Below, in pieces: positions 16,078 through 23,969 of a stretch of DNA of 46,357 nt (the stretch's first letter is position 1; every line of letters begins with the position of its first letter). A program made the translations under genes and the position numbers. The notes under the pieces were generated by a model. It worked only from the letters and a program-made list of their open reading frames with translations. It searched no databases and was not told where the DNA came from. Source of the stretch: an uncultured Clostridia bacterium (GTDB lineage Bacteria; Bacillota; Clostridia; Christensenellales; Borkfalkiaceae); assembly GCA_944342025.1 (NCBI GenBank), contig CALVMD010000012.1:1-46357 (forward strand). The letters run 5' to 3'.

Positions 16078-16847
16078 CACTTCTTTCCCCCTTCCTGCGA
16101 ATCTTCCCCGCCGCTTTGCACTCCGACGGAAGGCTCTGCCGCGTTTTCGCACGGACGCTCTTCACGTTCTGCGTCATTTTCGGAATCGGGAGTCCGTTCG
16201 CCCCGTTCTTCCGCAGGCGCGTCCGGTGCGGACAGCGCCGCGGTGCGGCTCTTTTTTACGCGCGTGCCGACATAAAACGCCAGTCCCACGCCCGCGCCGA
16301 TCAGGATCATATACACGGACGAAAAGGAGAGCGCAAAGACGTCCAGGCAGAGCATGACGGCAAAGACCAGAACCGCCATCGCGACGGTGACGGGCTTTTT
16401 TTCCATTTCGCGGAACATCTTGATCCCCGCCGAAAGGATGAGGACGGCGACCGCGACCTGGATCCCCTTGAACGCCGCCGCGACGAGCGCCAATTCGAGA
16501 AACTGCTCCAAAAAAAGGGAGATGACGTAGATGATGGTAAAAGACGGGATGACGACGCCGACCGTCGCGACGAGCGAACCCCAGAACCCCGCGATCTTAT
16601 AGCCGACGTACGTCGCGCTGTTGATGGCGAGGGGCCCGGGCGTAGACTCGGACACGGCGATCATGTCGGTAAATTCGGGCGCAGTGATCCATTTGCGTTT
16701 TTCGATGAATTCGCGGCGGATAAGGCTGATCATCGCATACCCCCCGCCGAATGTAAACAGGCCGATTTTGAGAAAGAGCACGAACAGCAGCCCGACGTCT
16801 CTTATCCTGCCTCTTTTTTTCTCCGACTCTTTTTTCTCCTCTGTCAT
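16077..16847 (-). CDS. Chromate transporter half, ChrA family (first gene), with charged tail
   Basis: 256 residues. Residues 1-16 are charged, then about six helices with FGGGYAMISLIRREFIE and AVSESTPGPLAINSATYVG. This is the partner of the following short ChrA. The last 60 or so residues form a hydrophilic tail rich in Glu, Asp and Ser with no domain I recognise, an uncommon addition to a half-size ChrA. It follows the aldo/keto reductase by 19 bases and probably shares its promoter. The true substrate in an anaerobe need not be chromate. Confidence 0.88.
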   Translation of the reverse strand: MTEEKKESEKKRGRIRDVGLLFVLFLKIGLFTFGGGYAMISLIRREFIEKRKWITAPEFTDMIAVSESTPGPLAINSATYVGYKIAGFWGSLVATVGVVIPSFTIIYVISLFLEQFLELALVAAAFKGIQVAVAVLILSAGIKMFREMEKKPVTVAMAVLVFAVMLCLDVFALSFSSVYMILIGAGVGLAFYVGTRVKKSRTAALSAPDAPAEERGERTPDSENDAEREERPCENAAEPSVGVQSGGEDSQEGGKK

Positions 16848-16866
16848 GGCTCCGCCCCGCCCTCGG

Positions 16867-17781
16867 TCACGGCAGGATGTGCCCCGCCGCCATATAGATC
16901 TTATACCATTCTTCGCGGGTCAGAACGACGTCTGCGCCCTTTGCGATCGCCGCGAGGCGCTTTGCGTTCATCGTGCCCGTGACCATCTGCATGTTTGCGG
17001 GATGACGCAGGATCCAAGCCGCGACGACGGCGACGTCCTCTATGCCGTATTTTTCGGCAATTCTTCCGATCACCGCGTTGAGTTCGGGATATTTTCCGCT
17101 CCCCAAATACACGCCCTCGAAAAACCCGTACTGATAAGGAGACCATGCCTGAATGGTGATCGAATGCAGGCGGCAATATTCGAGAATATAGCCGTCCCTC
17201 GCGACCGCGCCGTCCGTGAGCATATTTGCCTCGATCCCGTTCGAGATCATCGTAGCATTCGTGGGAGAAAACTGGAGCTGATCGGCAACGATCGGCTGTT
17301 TCACCGCGCTTTTAACGAGTTCGATCTGCATCGGATGCATGTTCGAGACCCCGAAATAACCGACCTTGCCCGACTTTTCCAGTTCAAAAAACGCTTCGGC
17401 GATTTCCTCGGGCTCTGCGAGCGCATCGGGACGGTGCAGCAAAAGCCCGTCGAGATGATCGGTGCCGAGGCGTTTCAGGGAGCCGTCCACCGCCTCTAAG
17501 ATATGTTTTTTGGAAAAATCGAACATCACCCCGGGCACGATGCCGCATTTAGACTGAATGACGACTTTATCGCGGGGAATTTTCAGCGCTTTTACGGCCG
17601 CGCCGAACATCGATTCGCATTCTCCTCTCCCGTAAATATCCGCATGATCGAAAAAGTTCAACCCCGCATCCAGCGCCGAGCCGATAAAGCGCTCGCGCAC
17701 CTTCTCTTCCAGTCCGTTCAGGCGCATGCACCCCACCGCAACGGCAGGCAAACGCAGCCCGCCGACCGAAACATATTTCAT
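16867..17781 (-). CDS. Aldo/keto reductase (YdhF-like)
   Basis: A 304-residue NADPH-dependent TIM-barrel oxidoreductase. The catalytic tetrad can be read as Asp and Tyr in FFDHADIYGRGECE, Lys in VVIQSKCG and His in LDGLLLHRPD. The C-terminal AWILRHPANMQMVTGT segment is the AKR cofactor-binding region. YdhF-like proteins reduce small carbonyls; the substrate is unknown. GGAGG lies seven bases before ATG 17781 and only one base before ATG 17787, so I use 17781. It heads an operon with the two chrA halves and is driven by the promoter at 17853-17881. Confidence 0.92.
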   Translation of the reverse strand: MKYVSVGGLRLPAVAVGCMRLNGLEEKVRERFIGSALDAGLNFFDHADIYGRGECESMFGAAVKALKIPRDKVVIQSKCGIVPGVMFDFSKKHILEAVDGSLKRLGTDHLDGLLLHRPDALAEPEEIAEAFFELEKSGKVGYFGVSNMHPMQIELVKSAVKQPIVADQLQFSPTNATMISNGIEANMLTDGAVARDGYILEYCRLHSITIQAWSPYQYGFFEGVYLGSGKYPELNAVIGRIAEKYGIEDVAVVAAWILRHPANMQMVTGTMNAKRLAAIAKGADVVLTREEWYKIYMAAGHILP

Positions 17782-17852
17782 AAACATTCCTCCGTATTCA
17801 TTGAATCAATCGCATCCGCAGAACTTATTTGCGGAAAAAATTCATCGCTTTC

Positions 17853-17881
17853 ATTATATCATATGCGGCTGTGCAAAGCAA
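17853..17881 (-). promoter_or_regulatory. Promoter of the aldo/keto reductase-chrA operon
   Basis: Minus-strand TTGCTT (17881-17876), 17-base spacer, TATAAT (17858-17853) with an extended -10 TG. The 65-base leader contains a CCGCA/TGCGG hairpin and the palindrome ATTGATTCAAT near the ribosome site. Confidence 0.8.
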
Positions 17882-17910
17882 TCTTTTGGGGTGCGAAACC
17901 TCCAAAGCGG

Positions 17911-17939
17911 TTGACAAGGCGCCACGCGTATGTTACCAT
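17911..17939 (+). promoter_or_regulatory. Promoter of the ABC ATPase/permease pair
   Basis: TTGACA (17911-17916), 17-base spacer, TACCAT (17934-17939) with an upstream TG. A small GGCCGC/GCGGCC hairpin lies in the leader ahead of AAGGAG. Confidence 0.72.
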
Positions 17940-17979
17940 GATACCCGCAGGCCGCGTTTTGCGGCCGAAAAGGAGTTTT

Positions 17980-18711
17980 ATGCAGGACAAGATACTCGAA
18001 ATAAGCCATTTTTCCAAGAGCTATTCCGCAACAAAACGCGCGGTGGACGACCTTTCTCTGGACGTGTACGCGGGGGATATTTACGGTTTTATCGGCCAAA
18101 ACGGCGCCGGCAAGACGACCACTCTGCGCGCGGTGACGGGCGTGATGGATTTTTCGGAAGGAGATATTTTCATCTGCGGAAAATCGGTCAGGCGCGACCC
18201 CGTCGCCTGCAAATCGGTCACGGCGTACATACCCGACAATCCCGATCTGTACGAATTTCTGACGGGCATCCAATATCTCAATTTTATGGCGGACGTATAC
18301 GGCGTTTCGGATGCGGACAGGAAATCGCGGATCGGCAAATACGCCGACATGTTCCGCATCGGCGGAGACCTCGGTTCTCTCATCGGCGCCTATTCGCACG
18401 GCATGAAACAAAAGCTCGCCGTCATAGGCGCTCTCCTGCACGAACCGAAGCTGTTCGTCCTCGACGAGCCGTTCGTGGGACTTGACCCGGAGGCCGCGTT
18501 CAAGCTCAAGCAGGTCTTCAAAGAAATGTGCGGACAGGGTGCCGCGATCTTTTTCTCCACGCACGTTCTCGACGTCGCGGAAAAGCTCTGCAATAAGATC
18601 GCCATTATCAAAGGCGGGCGGCTTGTCGCAAGCGGAAATATAGACGATGTGCGCGGCGACGAAAGCCTTGAATCCGTCTTTTTGGAGGTCGTCGAACAAA
18701 ATGAAGGCTAA
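17980..18711 (+). CDS. ABC transporter ATP-binding protein
   Basis: A 243-residue nucleotide-binding subunit. Walker A is GQNGAGKTT (near 40), the signature is the variant YSHGMKQKLAV, and Walker B is LFVLDEPFVGLDPE, followed by the STHVLD His loop. The variant signature and sequence around it resemble the ATPases of ABC-2-type exporters. AAGGAG stands before the ATG at 17980; the longer open frame upstream crosses the promoter and the divergent gene. It overlaps the permease gene by 11 bases, so the two form one exporter of unknown substrate. Confidence 0.93.
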   Translation: MQDKILEISHFSKSYSATKRAVDDLSLDVYAGDIYGFIGQNGAGKTTTLRAVTGVMDFSEGDIFICGKSVRRDPVACKSVTAYIPDNPDLYEFLTGIQYLNFMADVYGVSDADRKSRIGKYADMFRIGGDLGSLIGAYSHGMKQKLAVIGALLHEPKLFVLDEPFVGLDPEAAFKLKQVFKEMCGQGAAIFFSTHVLDVAEKLCNKIAIIKGGRLVASGNIDDVRGDESLESVFLEVVEQNEG

Positions 18712-20335
18712 ATGGCTGCTTTTGACCAAAGTACAGATGAAGGGGCTTCTCGGGCTGAACAAACTGAGAAAGACGGACGACCGGCGCGTCAAAAACCGTG
18801 CCGTCGGTGCGGCGGTGCTTCTCTCTTTTGCCGTCGCCGCGATCATACTGTACGATATTCTCGCCGCCTTTCTCTTTGTGATGCAAGACGCGGAAGAGGC
18901 TCTGCCGCCGTTCATGCTGGCAATCGCCTCCTTCATCGTACTCATCTTTTCGCTCATACGCGGCAGCAGCATCCTGTTTTCCGCAAAAGACCACGATTTC
19001 GTCATGAGTCTGCCCGTAACAAAGAGAACAGTCATCGTATCTAGGCTTGCATGCTCTTATTTTGTCAATCTTGCCTTTACCCTGCTCGTCATGCTGCCCT
19101 CCTGCGCAGTCTTTTTTATTGCGGGAGCCGGCTCTTTTTATGATTTTTTCGTGATCCTCGCAGCCACGCTGTTTGCGCCCCTTCTGCCGCTCGCCGCTGC
19201 GACGGCAGTGGGCACTTTGGTCGCCGCGGCGGCGTCGCGGTTCCGTCACAAAAACTTCGCGCAGAGCCTTTTGAACATCGTGTTTTTCGTCGTCATACTG
19301 ATCGCGTCTTTTGCGCTCTCTTACGGGATGCAGTCGGAACCGGATATGGCTTCCGTTTCGCAAGTTCTGGCGGGTAAAATCTACCCGCCCGCGCAGCTGA
19401 TTGCACTGGCGCTCGGCGGACAGGCATGGGCTGTTTTCGCCTTTGCCGCGGTCTGTGCGGCGGCTTTTGCGCTCCTCGTCGCGATCGCGGCCCCGTTTTA
19501 TGAAAAGATCGTCTCGCGCCTTGCCGCAAAGAGCGGCGGCGTCGCATTTAAAGAAAAACAGATCCGCAAAAGTTCTGCATTCGGTACGCTTTTCAAAAAA
19601 GAGCTGAAACGACTGACGGCTTCCCCCGCATATCTGCTGAATTCGATCGTGGGCGTGCTGTTTTTGCTCATCGCGGCCGTCGCGTTCCTCATTTTCGATC
19701 CCGTATCCACACTCGCCGAAGCATTGCGCTCGAGCGGACTGGAACGGTTTCTTCCCTCTCTCGTCTACGGCGGAGGCGGACTGACTCTGATGTTTGTGGG
19801 AATGATCCTCCCGTCGGCGGCATCCGTATCGATGGAAGGGAAATCCTGTTGGATCATGTGTTCCCTGCCCCTGCCGGCCCGCACGGTACTCCTCGCAAAA
19901 TCGGCGACGGGCCCGGTCTTTTCCGTTCCGGCGGCGCTCTTTTTCAACGTCGTTCTGCTGGTGCAGACAGCCGCCTCCCCCCTGCAATGGATCGTGCTCC
20001 TCCTTTCGCCCGTCGCATATGCCGCCCTCGTTTCGATGGCGGGCGCGGGGCTGAACTATAAATTCCCGCGCTACGACTGGACGAACGAGACGGCCGCCGT
20101 CAAAAACAGCGTGCCCGCGCTCATCCTTTCCTTTGGCGGGCTGGCCGTAGAAGGCGTCTTTATCGCCGCCGCAATCTTTTTGACTCGGCTCGGATTTATC
20201 GTTTACATCTTCTTTATCCTGATAAGCATTCTGGGCTGTGTACTGCTGTGGCGCGCCTTCGGCAAAGCGAGACTGTTTGACGGCTCGCCCTCTCCCGCTG
20301 TTTACAGGATGCCGGCCCCCTCGCGCAGATTTTAA
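18701..20335 (+). CDS. ABC-2-type permease
   Basis: A 544-residue membrane protein with roughly twelve hydrophobic segments in two clusters, about residues 35-250 and 310-520. Between them, near 270-300, is a charged loop (EKIVSRLAAKSGG...KKELKRLTASP). This architecture is that of the large two-lobed permeases that pair with a single ATPase. The start at 18701 lies inside the end of the ATPase gene, with GGAGG about 12 bases upstream, so initiation probably depends on coupling. The substrate is unknown. Confidence 0.88.
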   Translation: MKAKWLLLTKVQMKGLLGLNKLRKTDDRRVKNRAVGAAVLLSFAVAAIILYDILAAFLFVMQDAEEALPPFMLAIASFIVLIFSLIRGSSILFSAKDHDFVMSLPVTKRTVIVSRLACSYFVNLAFTLLVMLPSCAVFFIAGAGSFYDFFVILAATLFAPLLPLAAATAVGTLVAAAASRFRHKNFAQSLLNIVFFVVILIASFALSYGMQSEPDMASVSQVLAGKIYPPAQLIALALGGQAWAVFAFAAVCAAAFALLVAIAAPFYEKIVSRLAAKSGGVAFKEKQIRKSSAFGTLFKKELKRLTASPAYLLNSIVGVLFLLIAAVAFLIFDPVSTLAEALRSSGLERFLPSLVYGGGGLTLMFVGMILPSAASVSMEGKSCWIMCSLPLPARTVLLAKSATGPVFSVPAALFFNVVLLVQTAASPLQWIVLLLSPVAYAALVSMAGAGLNYKFPRYDWTNETAAVKNSVPALILSFGGLAVEGVFIAAAIFLTRLGFIVYIFFILISILGCVLLWRAFGKARLFDGSPSPAVYRMPAPSRRF

Positions 20336-20360
20336 GGCAAACCGCTGATATCACGACAAA

Positions 20361-20407
20361 AAACGGAAGGGCTCCGCCCGCAACAACGTTGCGGGCGGAG
20401 CCCTTCC
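20361..20407. terminator. Convergent terminator, permease and M29 operons
   Basis: A 20-bp perfect stem (20365-20384 with 20388-20407) and 3-base loop. The minus strand continues with CCGTTTTTTG, giving a strong U-tract for the aminopeptidase operon. The plus-strand side is weaker. Confidence 0.88.
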
Positions 20408-20426
20408 TTCCGCTTTCGGCTCGCGT

Positions 20427-21671
20427 TTATTCTTCATCCTCCGGGCCGAACGCCCAGTTTCCGCCGCGGAAAATGGGTACGCGCACGCCATTTCGGGTCA
20501 CGCCCGTGATCTCAAGGTCGTCGCAGCCGATCATAAAATCTTCGTGGATCATCGAATCGTTCACGCCGAGCGCCTTGATCTCGTCTTCCGAATATTTTTC
20601 GTAATCGCGGACGCAGTTGGAAAATCCTCGGCCGAGCGCCAGATGGCACGCCGCGTTTTCATCGAACAGCGTATTGTAAAAGAGGATCTTCGAATTGCTG
20701 ATAGGCGAATCGTACGGCACCAGCGCACATTCGCCGAGATACGCCGCCCCCTCATCCATCGAGATCATCTTTTTCAGTACCGCCTCGCCCTGAGACGCAT
20801 GCACTTCGACCGCCCTGCCTCCTTCGAAACGGATGGAAAAATTGCGGATGAGCTGCCCCTGATAATACAGCGGTTTTGTGGAATAGACGATCCCCTCCGC
20901 CTCACCCCGTTTGGGAGTCGTGAACACCTCTTCGGAAGGGATGTTCGGATTGAAGAAAACGCCCGACAGCGTCTTTTCCCCGCCGGCGGCAAAAACCCCC
21001 TCCGGCATGAGGCCTACGCGAAGGTCGGTGCCGTTTTCGCTCTTGTATTCCAGAGAGGCAAGCCCCAATCCGTTCAGGTATGCACACCTTTTCGACAGAT
21101 CTTTGTTGTGTTCCGTCCAGTTGGCGATCGGGTTTCCGTTCGCGCGCGATACGTCGATGATCGCCCGCCACAGTTTTTCCACGGCAGCCGCCGCGCTCTT
21201 TTCTTTCGGGAAGACCTTTTTCGCCCAATCGGCGCCCGCCGCCGCCGCGATGCACCACTGCTCTTTGTTCTCGTACTGATCGCGGTAAGGTTTGAGAATC
21301 GCCGAACGCGACTGCATGGCGCTCGCATATTTTTCGAAATCGATGCCCTGCATCCTGTCGGGATCCGCGCTCTCGATATACAGCCGTGCGGGCAGTGTCC
21401 TGAGCTGTTTGCTGACCTTCTCTTCTTCCCAAGGCATCACGCGGGACATTTCTTCAAGCGAGCGCTCGGTCGCGTTCAGTTTTGCCAAAGGCTGGTACGA
21501 CCATTCGGGAAAGACCCGCCGAGCCCCGGCGCGGTAGCATTCTTCCGCCACCATGAGCGCAAATTCCTGCTGTTCGATCGAGGCATAGATGACGACGTCC
21601 TGCCCCTTCTGCACGTTCAGCCCCGTGCGGGCGAGGAGTTTCGCATAATTTTTAAGGATGGATTTCTGCAT
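20427..21671 (-). CDS. Aminopeptidase, M29 family (second of two paralogues)
   Basis: A 414-residue member of the AmpS/PepS/aminopeptidase T family, dinuclear metallo-aminopeptidases active on short peptides. Family motifs are visible in the C-terminal half: NPNIPSEEVFTTPKRGEAEG, GECALVPYDSPIS, ENAACHLALGRGFS and SMIHEDFMIGCDDLEITG. They hold the Glu, His and Asp residues expected at the metal site. It starts ten bases after the stop of a close paralogue, with GAGAGGTG upstream, and the pair shares the promoter at 22947-22975. Cytosolic; no signal peptide. Confidence 0.92.
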   Translation of the reverse strand: MQKSILKNYAKLLARTGLNVQKGQDVVIYASIEQQEFALMVAEECYRAGARRVFPEWSYQPLAKLNATERSLEEMSRVMPWEEEKVSKQLRTLPARLYIESADPDRMQGIDFEKYASAMQSRSAILKPYRDQYENKEQWCIAAAAGADWAKKVFPKEKSAAAAVEKLWRAIIDVSRANGNPIANWTEHNKDLSKRCAYLNGLGLASLEYKSENGTDLRVGLMPEGVFAAGGEKTLSGVFFNPNIPSEEVFTTPKRGEAEGIVYSTKPLYYQGQLIRNFSIRFEGGRAVEVHASQGEAVLKKMISMDEGAAYLGECALVPYDSPISNSKILFYNTLFDENAACHLALGRGFSNCVRDYEKYSEDEIKALGVNDSMIHEDFMIGCDDLEITGVTRNGVRVPIFRGGNWAFGPEDEE

Positions 21672-21681
21672 GTTTCACCTC

Positions 21682-22908
21682 TCAGAAAGCCCAGTTTCCG
21701 CCGCGGAATACGGGCACGCGGGTACCGTCTTCGGTCACGCCCGTGATGTCGAGATCTTCCGCGCCGATCATGAAATCGACGTGTATGCCCGAATCGTTCA
21801 CGCCCATTTCCGCAAAATCCGATTTGCCGTACGCGGCGAAATTTTCGATCGTGTTGCTGTACCCCCTGCCGAGCGCCAGGTGACAGCACGCGTTTTCGTC
21901 GAAGAGAGTGTTGTAAAAGAGGATGCCGCAGCGGTTGATGGGCGAATCGTAAGGCACCAGCGCGCATTCGCCGAGATACGAGGCGCCCTCGTCCATCGCG
22001 AGGATGCTCTTTAACAGTTCTTCGTTTTTCTTCGCGCCGCAGGCGACTGCTTTGCCCTTTTCGAACCGGATCCAGAAATCTTCGATGAGTTCCCCGCCGT
22101 ACGAGAGCGGTTTGACCGCGTATACGATCCCTTCCGCTTCCCCCTTTTTCGGAGTGGTAAAGCACTCTTCCGTGGGAATATTGGGATTGAAATATTTGCC
22201 GTCGGCGGTGCTTTTTTTGCCCGAGATAAATCTCGCTTTTCCGATCAGCCCGACGCGAAGGTTGGTGCCGTTCGAGCTTTTATATTCGAGAGAGGCAAAC
22301 CTGTGCGCGTTGAGCGCGTCGCACCGCTCTTTCAGCTCTCTGTTGTGCCACATCCAGTCAGTGAGCGGGTCCTTTCCGTCCGCGCGGGAAGTTTTCAGGA
22401 TCAGGTTCCACAGCTTTTCGACGGCGACGTTCGCGCGGTCGTCGGGGAAAACCTTTTTTGCCCAACCGACGGAGGGCACCGCCGCCACGCACCACTGATG
22501 GCGGTTGGTCATTTTATCCGCATACGGCTTTGTGATCGCGGCGCGCGCCATGGATGCCAAAGTCAGTTTTTCTCTGTCCGCCCCCTTCATCCCGTCGGGA
22601 TCGGCGGAGAGAATTTTGATCGTGACGGGCAGGCGATCTGCCTGATAAGCGAGTTTTGCCTCTTCCCAGCTTTCCACCGCGGAGAGAGAGCGCACCGATT
22701 CGAAACGGGCGGCAAGTTTATCGAATTGCTGGCATTTCCAATCGACAAAGACGTTCGCCGCGCCCGCCTTATAGCACTCCTCCGCCAGAAGGACGATAAA
22801 ATCTGGCCGGTCGGTTTCGGCGGTGATAAAAACTTCCTGCCCCTTCTGGATATTTCCGCCCACGCGGGCGATGAGTTTCGCATAATTTTTGATCAGTGAT
22901 TTCTTCAT
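21682..22908 (-). CDS. Aminopeptidase, M29 family (first of two paralogues)
   Basis: 408 residues, clearly homologous along its whole length to the next gene, with NPNIPTEECFTTPKKGEAEG, GECALVPYDSPIN, ENACCHLALGRGYS and HVDFMIGAEDLDITG. The active-site region is intact, so this is a functional duplicate rather than a decaying copy. The two differ in their substrate-facing N-terminal halves, which may give different peptide preferences. GGAGCG precedes the ATG, and the promoter lies 32 bases upstream of the start. Confidence 0.92.
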   Translation of the reverse strand: MKKSLIKNYAKLIARVGGNIQKGQEVFITAETDRPDFIVLLAEECYKAGAANVFVDWKCQQFDKLAARFESVRSLSAVESWEEAKLAYQADRLPVTIKILSADPDGMKGADREKLTLASMARAAITKPYADKMTNRHQWCVAAVPSVGWAKKVFPDDRANVAVEKLWNLILKTSRADGKDPLTDWMWHNRELKERCDALNAHRFASLEYKSSNGTNLRVGLIGKARFISGKKSTADGKYFNPNIPTEECFTTPKKGEAEGIVYAVKPLSYGGELIEDFWIRFEKGKAVACGAKKNEELLKSILAMDEGASYLGECALVPYDSPINRCGILFYNTLFDENACCHLALGRGYSNTIENFAAYGKSDFAEMGVNDSGIHVDFMIGAEDLDITGVTEDGTRVPVFRGGNWAF

Positions 22909-22946
22909 AAAACGCTCCGGCGGCGCAATCGCGCACCGCAGATATT

Positions 22947-22975
22947 ATCTTACTCTTTTTGCGCGGGATTGTCAA
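22947..22975 (-). promoter_or_regulatory. Promoter of the M29 pair
   Basis: Minus-strand TTGACA (22975-22970), 17-base spacer, TAAGAT (22952-22947). It lies back to back with the pentapeptide-protein promoter. Confidence 0.75.
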
Positions 22976-22999
22976 CTTTCTTTGCCGCGACACGTGCGC

Positions 23000-23028
23000 T
23001 TGACAGCCCGGAAATTACCGCTTATAAT
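23000..23028 (+). promoter_or_regulatory. Consensus promoter abutting the start codon of the pentapeptide-protein gene
   Basis: Perfect TTGACA (23000-23005), 17-base spacer, perfect TATAAT (23023-23028). Six bases separate the -10 from ATG 23035, which puts the predicted +1 on the A of the start codon. Confidence 0.85.
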
Positions 23029-23034
23029 GTTGCC

Positions 23035-23667
23035 ATGAAACTGCTTTCCCCGAAATTTTCCGTCCCTCCCGTCCCGTGCGGCGAATTGCCGGGCGCGGAC
23101 CCCGAAGAGCGCATCGAACGGATACACTTTACAAAACTCTCTCTCCTTATCGAAATGAAAAAGAGAGAGTTTTCCGAGTGCATTTTTTCTTCCTGCGACC
23201 TGAGCGGCGCCGCGCTGGACGGCTGTGATTTTTCCGATTGCATATTCGAACGATGCAATTTATCGGGCGCCTCGTTTACGAAAAGTTCCTTCCGCCGCGT
23301 GCGGTTTTCCGAGTGCAAGGGCGTGGGCACGGACTTTTCCGAAAGTGCGCTCCGCGATTTTTTTGCGGAGAAGAACGCGTTTTCTTACTCCAATTTCAAC
23401 GCCGTCAGGGCGAACGCCCTCTTTTGGGACGAATGCGATCTTTCGAATGCGGACATCGCCCTCTGTACTTTGAAAAATGCGCAGGTGCGCAAGTGTTCTT
23501 TCGTTCGGGCAAACTTTTTCAACACGCCGCTCAAAGGGCTGGACCTGAAAGATTCAGACCTGTCGGGCGCGGGCTTTTCCGCCTCGCTGGCGGAGCTGAA
23601 AGGCGCCAAAATCAATCTGCTGCAGGCGGCGGCGATCCTGCGTTCCCTCGGCATAGACGCGCAGTAA
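23035..23667 (+). CDS. Pentapeptide-repeat protein
   Basis: A 210-residue protein whose residues 40-190 are degenerate A(D/N)LxX pentapeptide repeats, for example CDLSGAALDGCDFSDCIFERCNLSGASF and later CDLSNADIALCTLKNAQ and LKDSDLSGAGF. Such repeats form a right-handed square beta-helix that can mimic DNA (as in Qnr/MfpA) or serve as a protein scaffold. Nothing shows which applies, so no function is assigned. Cysteine is frequent in the repeats. There is no ribosome site: the consensus promoter abuts the ATG, suggesting a leaderless message. The open frame upstream of 23035 would run through the promoter. Confidence 0.88.
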   Translation: MKLLSPKFSVPPVPCGELPGADPEERIERIHFTKLSLLIEMKKREFSECIFSSCDLSGAALDGCDFSDCIFERCNLSGASFTKSSFRRVRFSECKGVGTDFSESALRDFFAEKNAFSYSNFNAVRANALFWDECDLSNADIALCTLKNAQVRKCSFVRANFFNTPLKGLDLKDSDLSGAGFSASLAELKGAKINLLQAAAILRSLGIDAQ

Positions 23668-23924
23668 ACGAAGCCTTGAATATGATCTGCCGAAGCGACG
23701 GGCAATGCGCTATGTAGAAATCCTGCAAAGCGTTGTTCGCGTTGTGGTCGTGGATATAGCCGTAGATGAGGTTGCCTTTCGGCTTGGTGCTCAGTGCCTT
23801 ATTTGTATTTTATTGTATATCGCGCCCTGAGAGCGTTCTGCCGTTAACAGGAAAAGCGCGATCAAAACGGGGACCTGCCAGCCGAAAGAGCGCCGCAATT
23901 CCTGATATTGAGACGTATAAAACC
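23668..23924. other. Intergenic stretch with apparent gene remnants
   Basis: About 260 bases with no intact gene. On the minus strand two overlapping frames read like ordinary protein. One, near 23911-23790, contains FGWQVPVLIALFLLTAERSQG and ends at TGA. The other, near 23800-23660, contains STKPKGNLIYGYIHDHN and ALQDFYIAHC but has a TAA shortly upstream and no start codon. I cannot name a family. They may be the decayed ends of a lost gene. Confidence 0.35.
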
Positions 23925-23962
23925 GCAAAAGGCGTGCGCCGCAGGACTCTGCGGCGCACGCC
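23925..23962 (-). terminator. Terminator after the GH42 operon
   Basis: A 14-bp perfect stem (23931-23944 with 23949-23962), 4-base loop, followed on the minus strand by TTTTGCGGTTTTAT. Confidence 0.8.
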
Positions 23963-23969
23963 TTATCGT

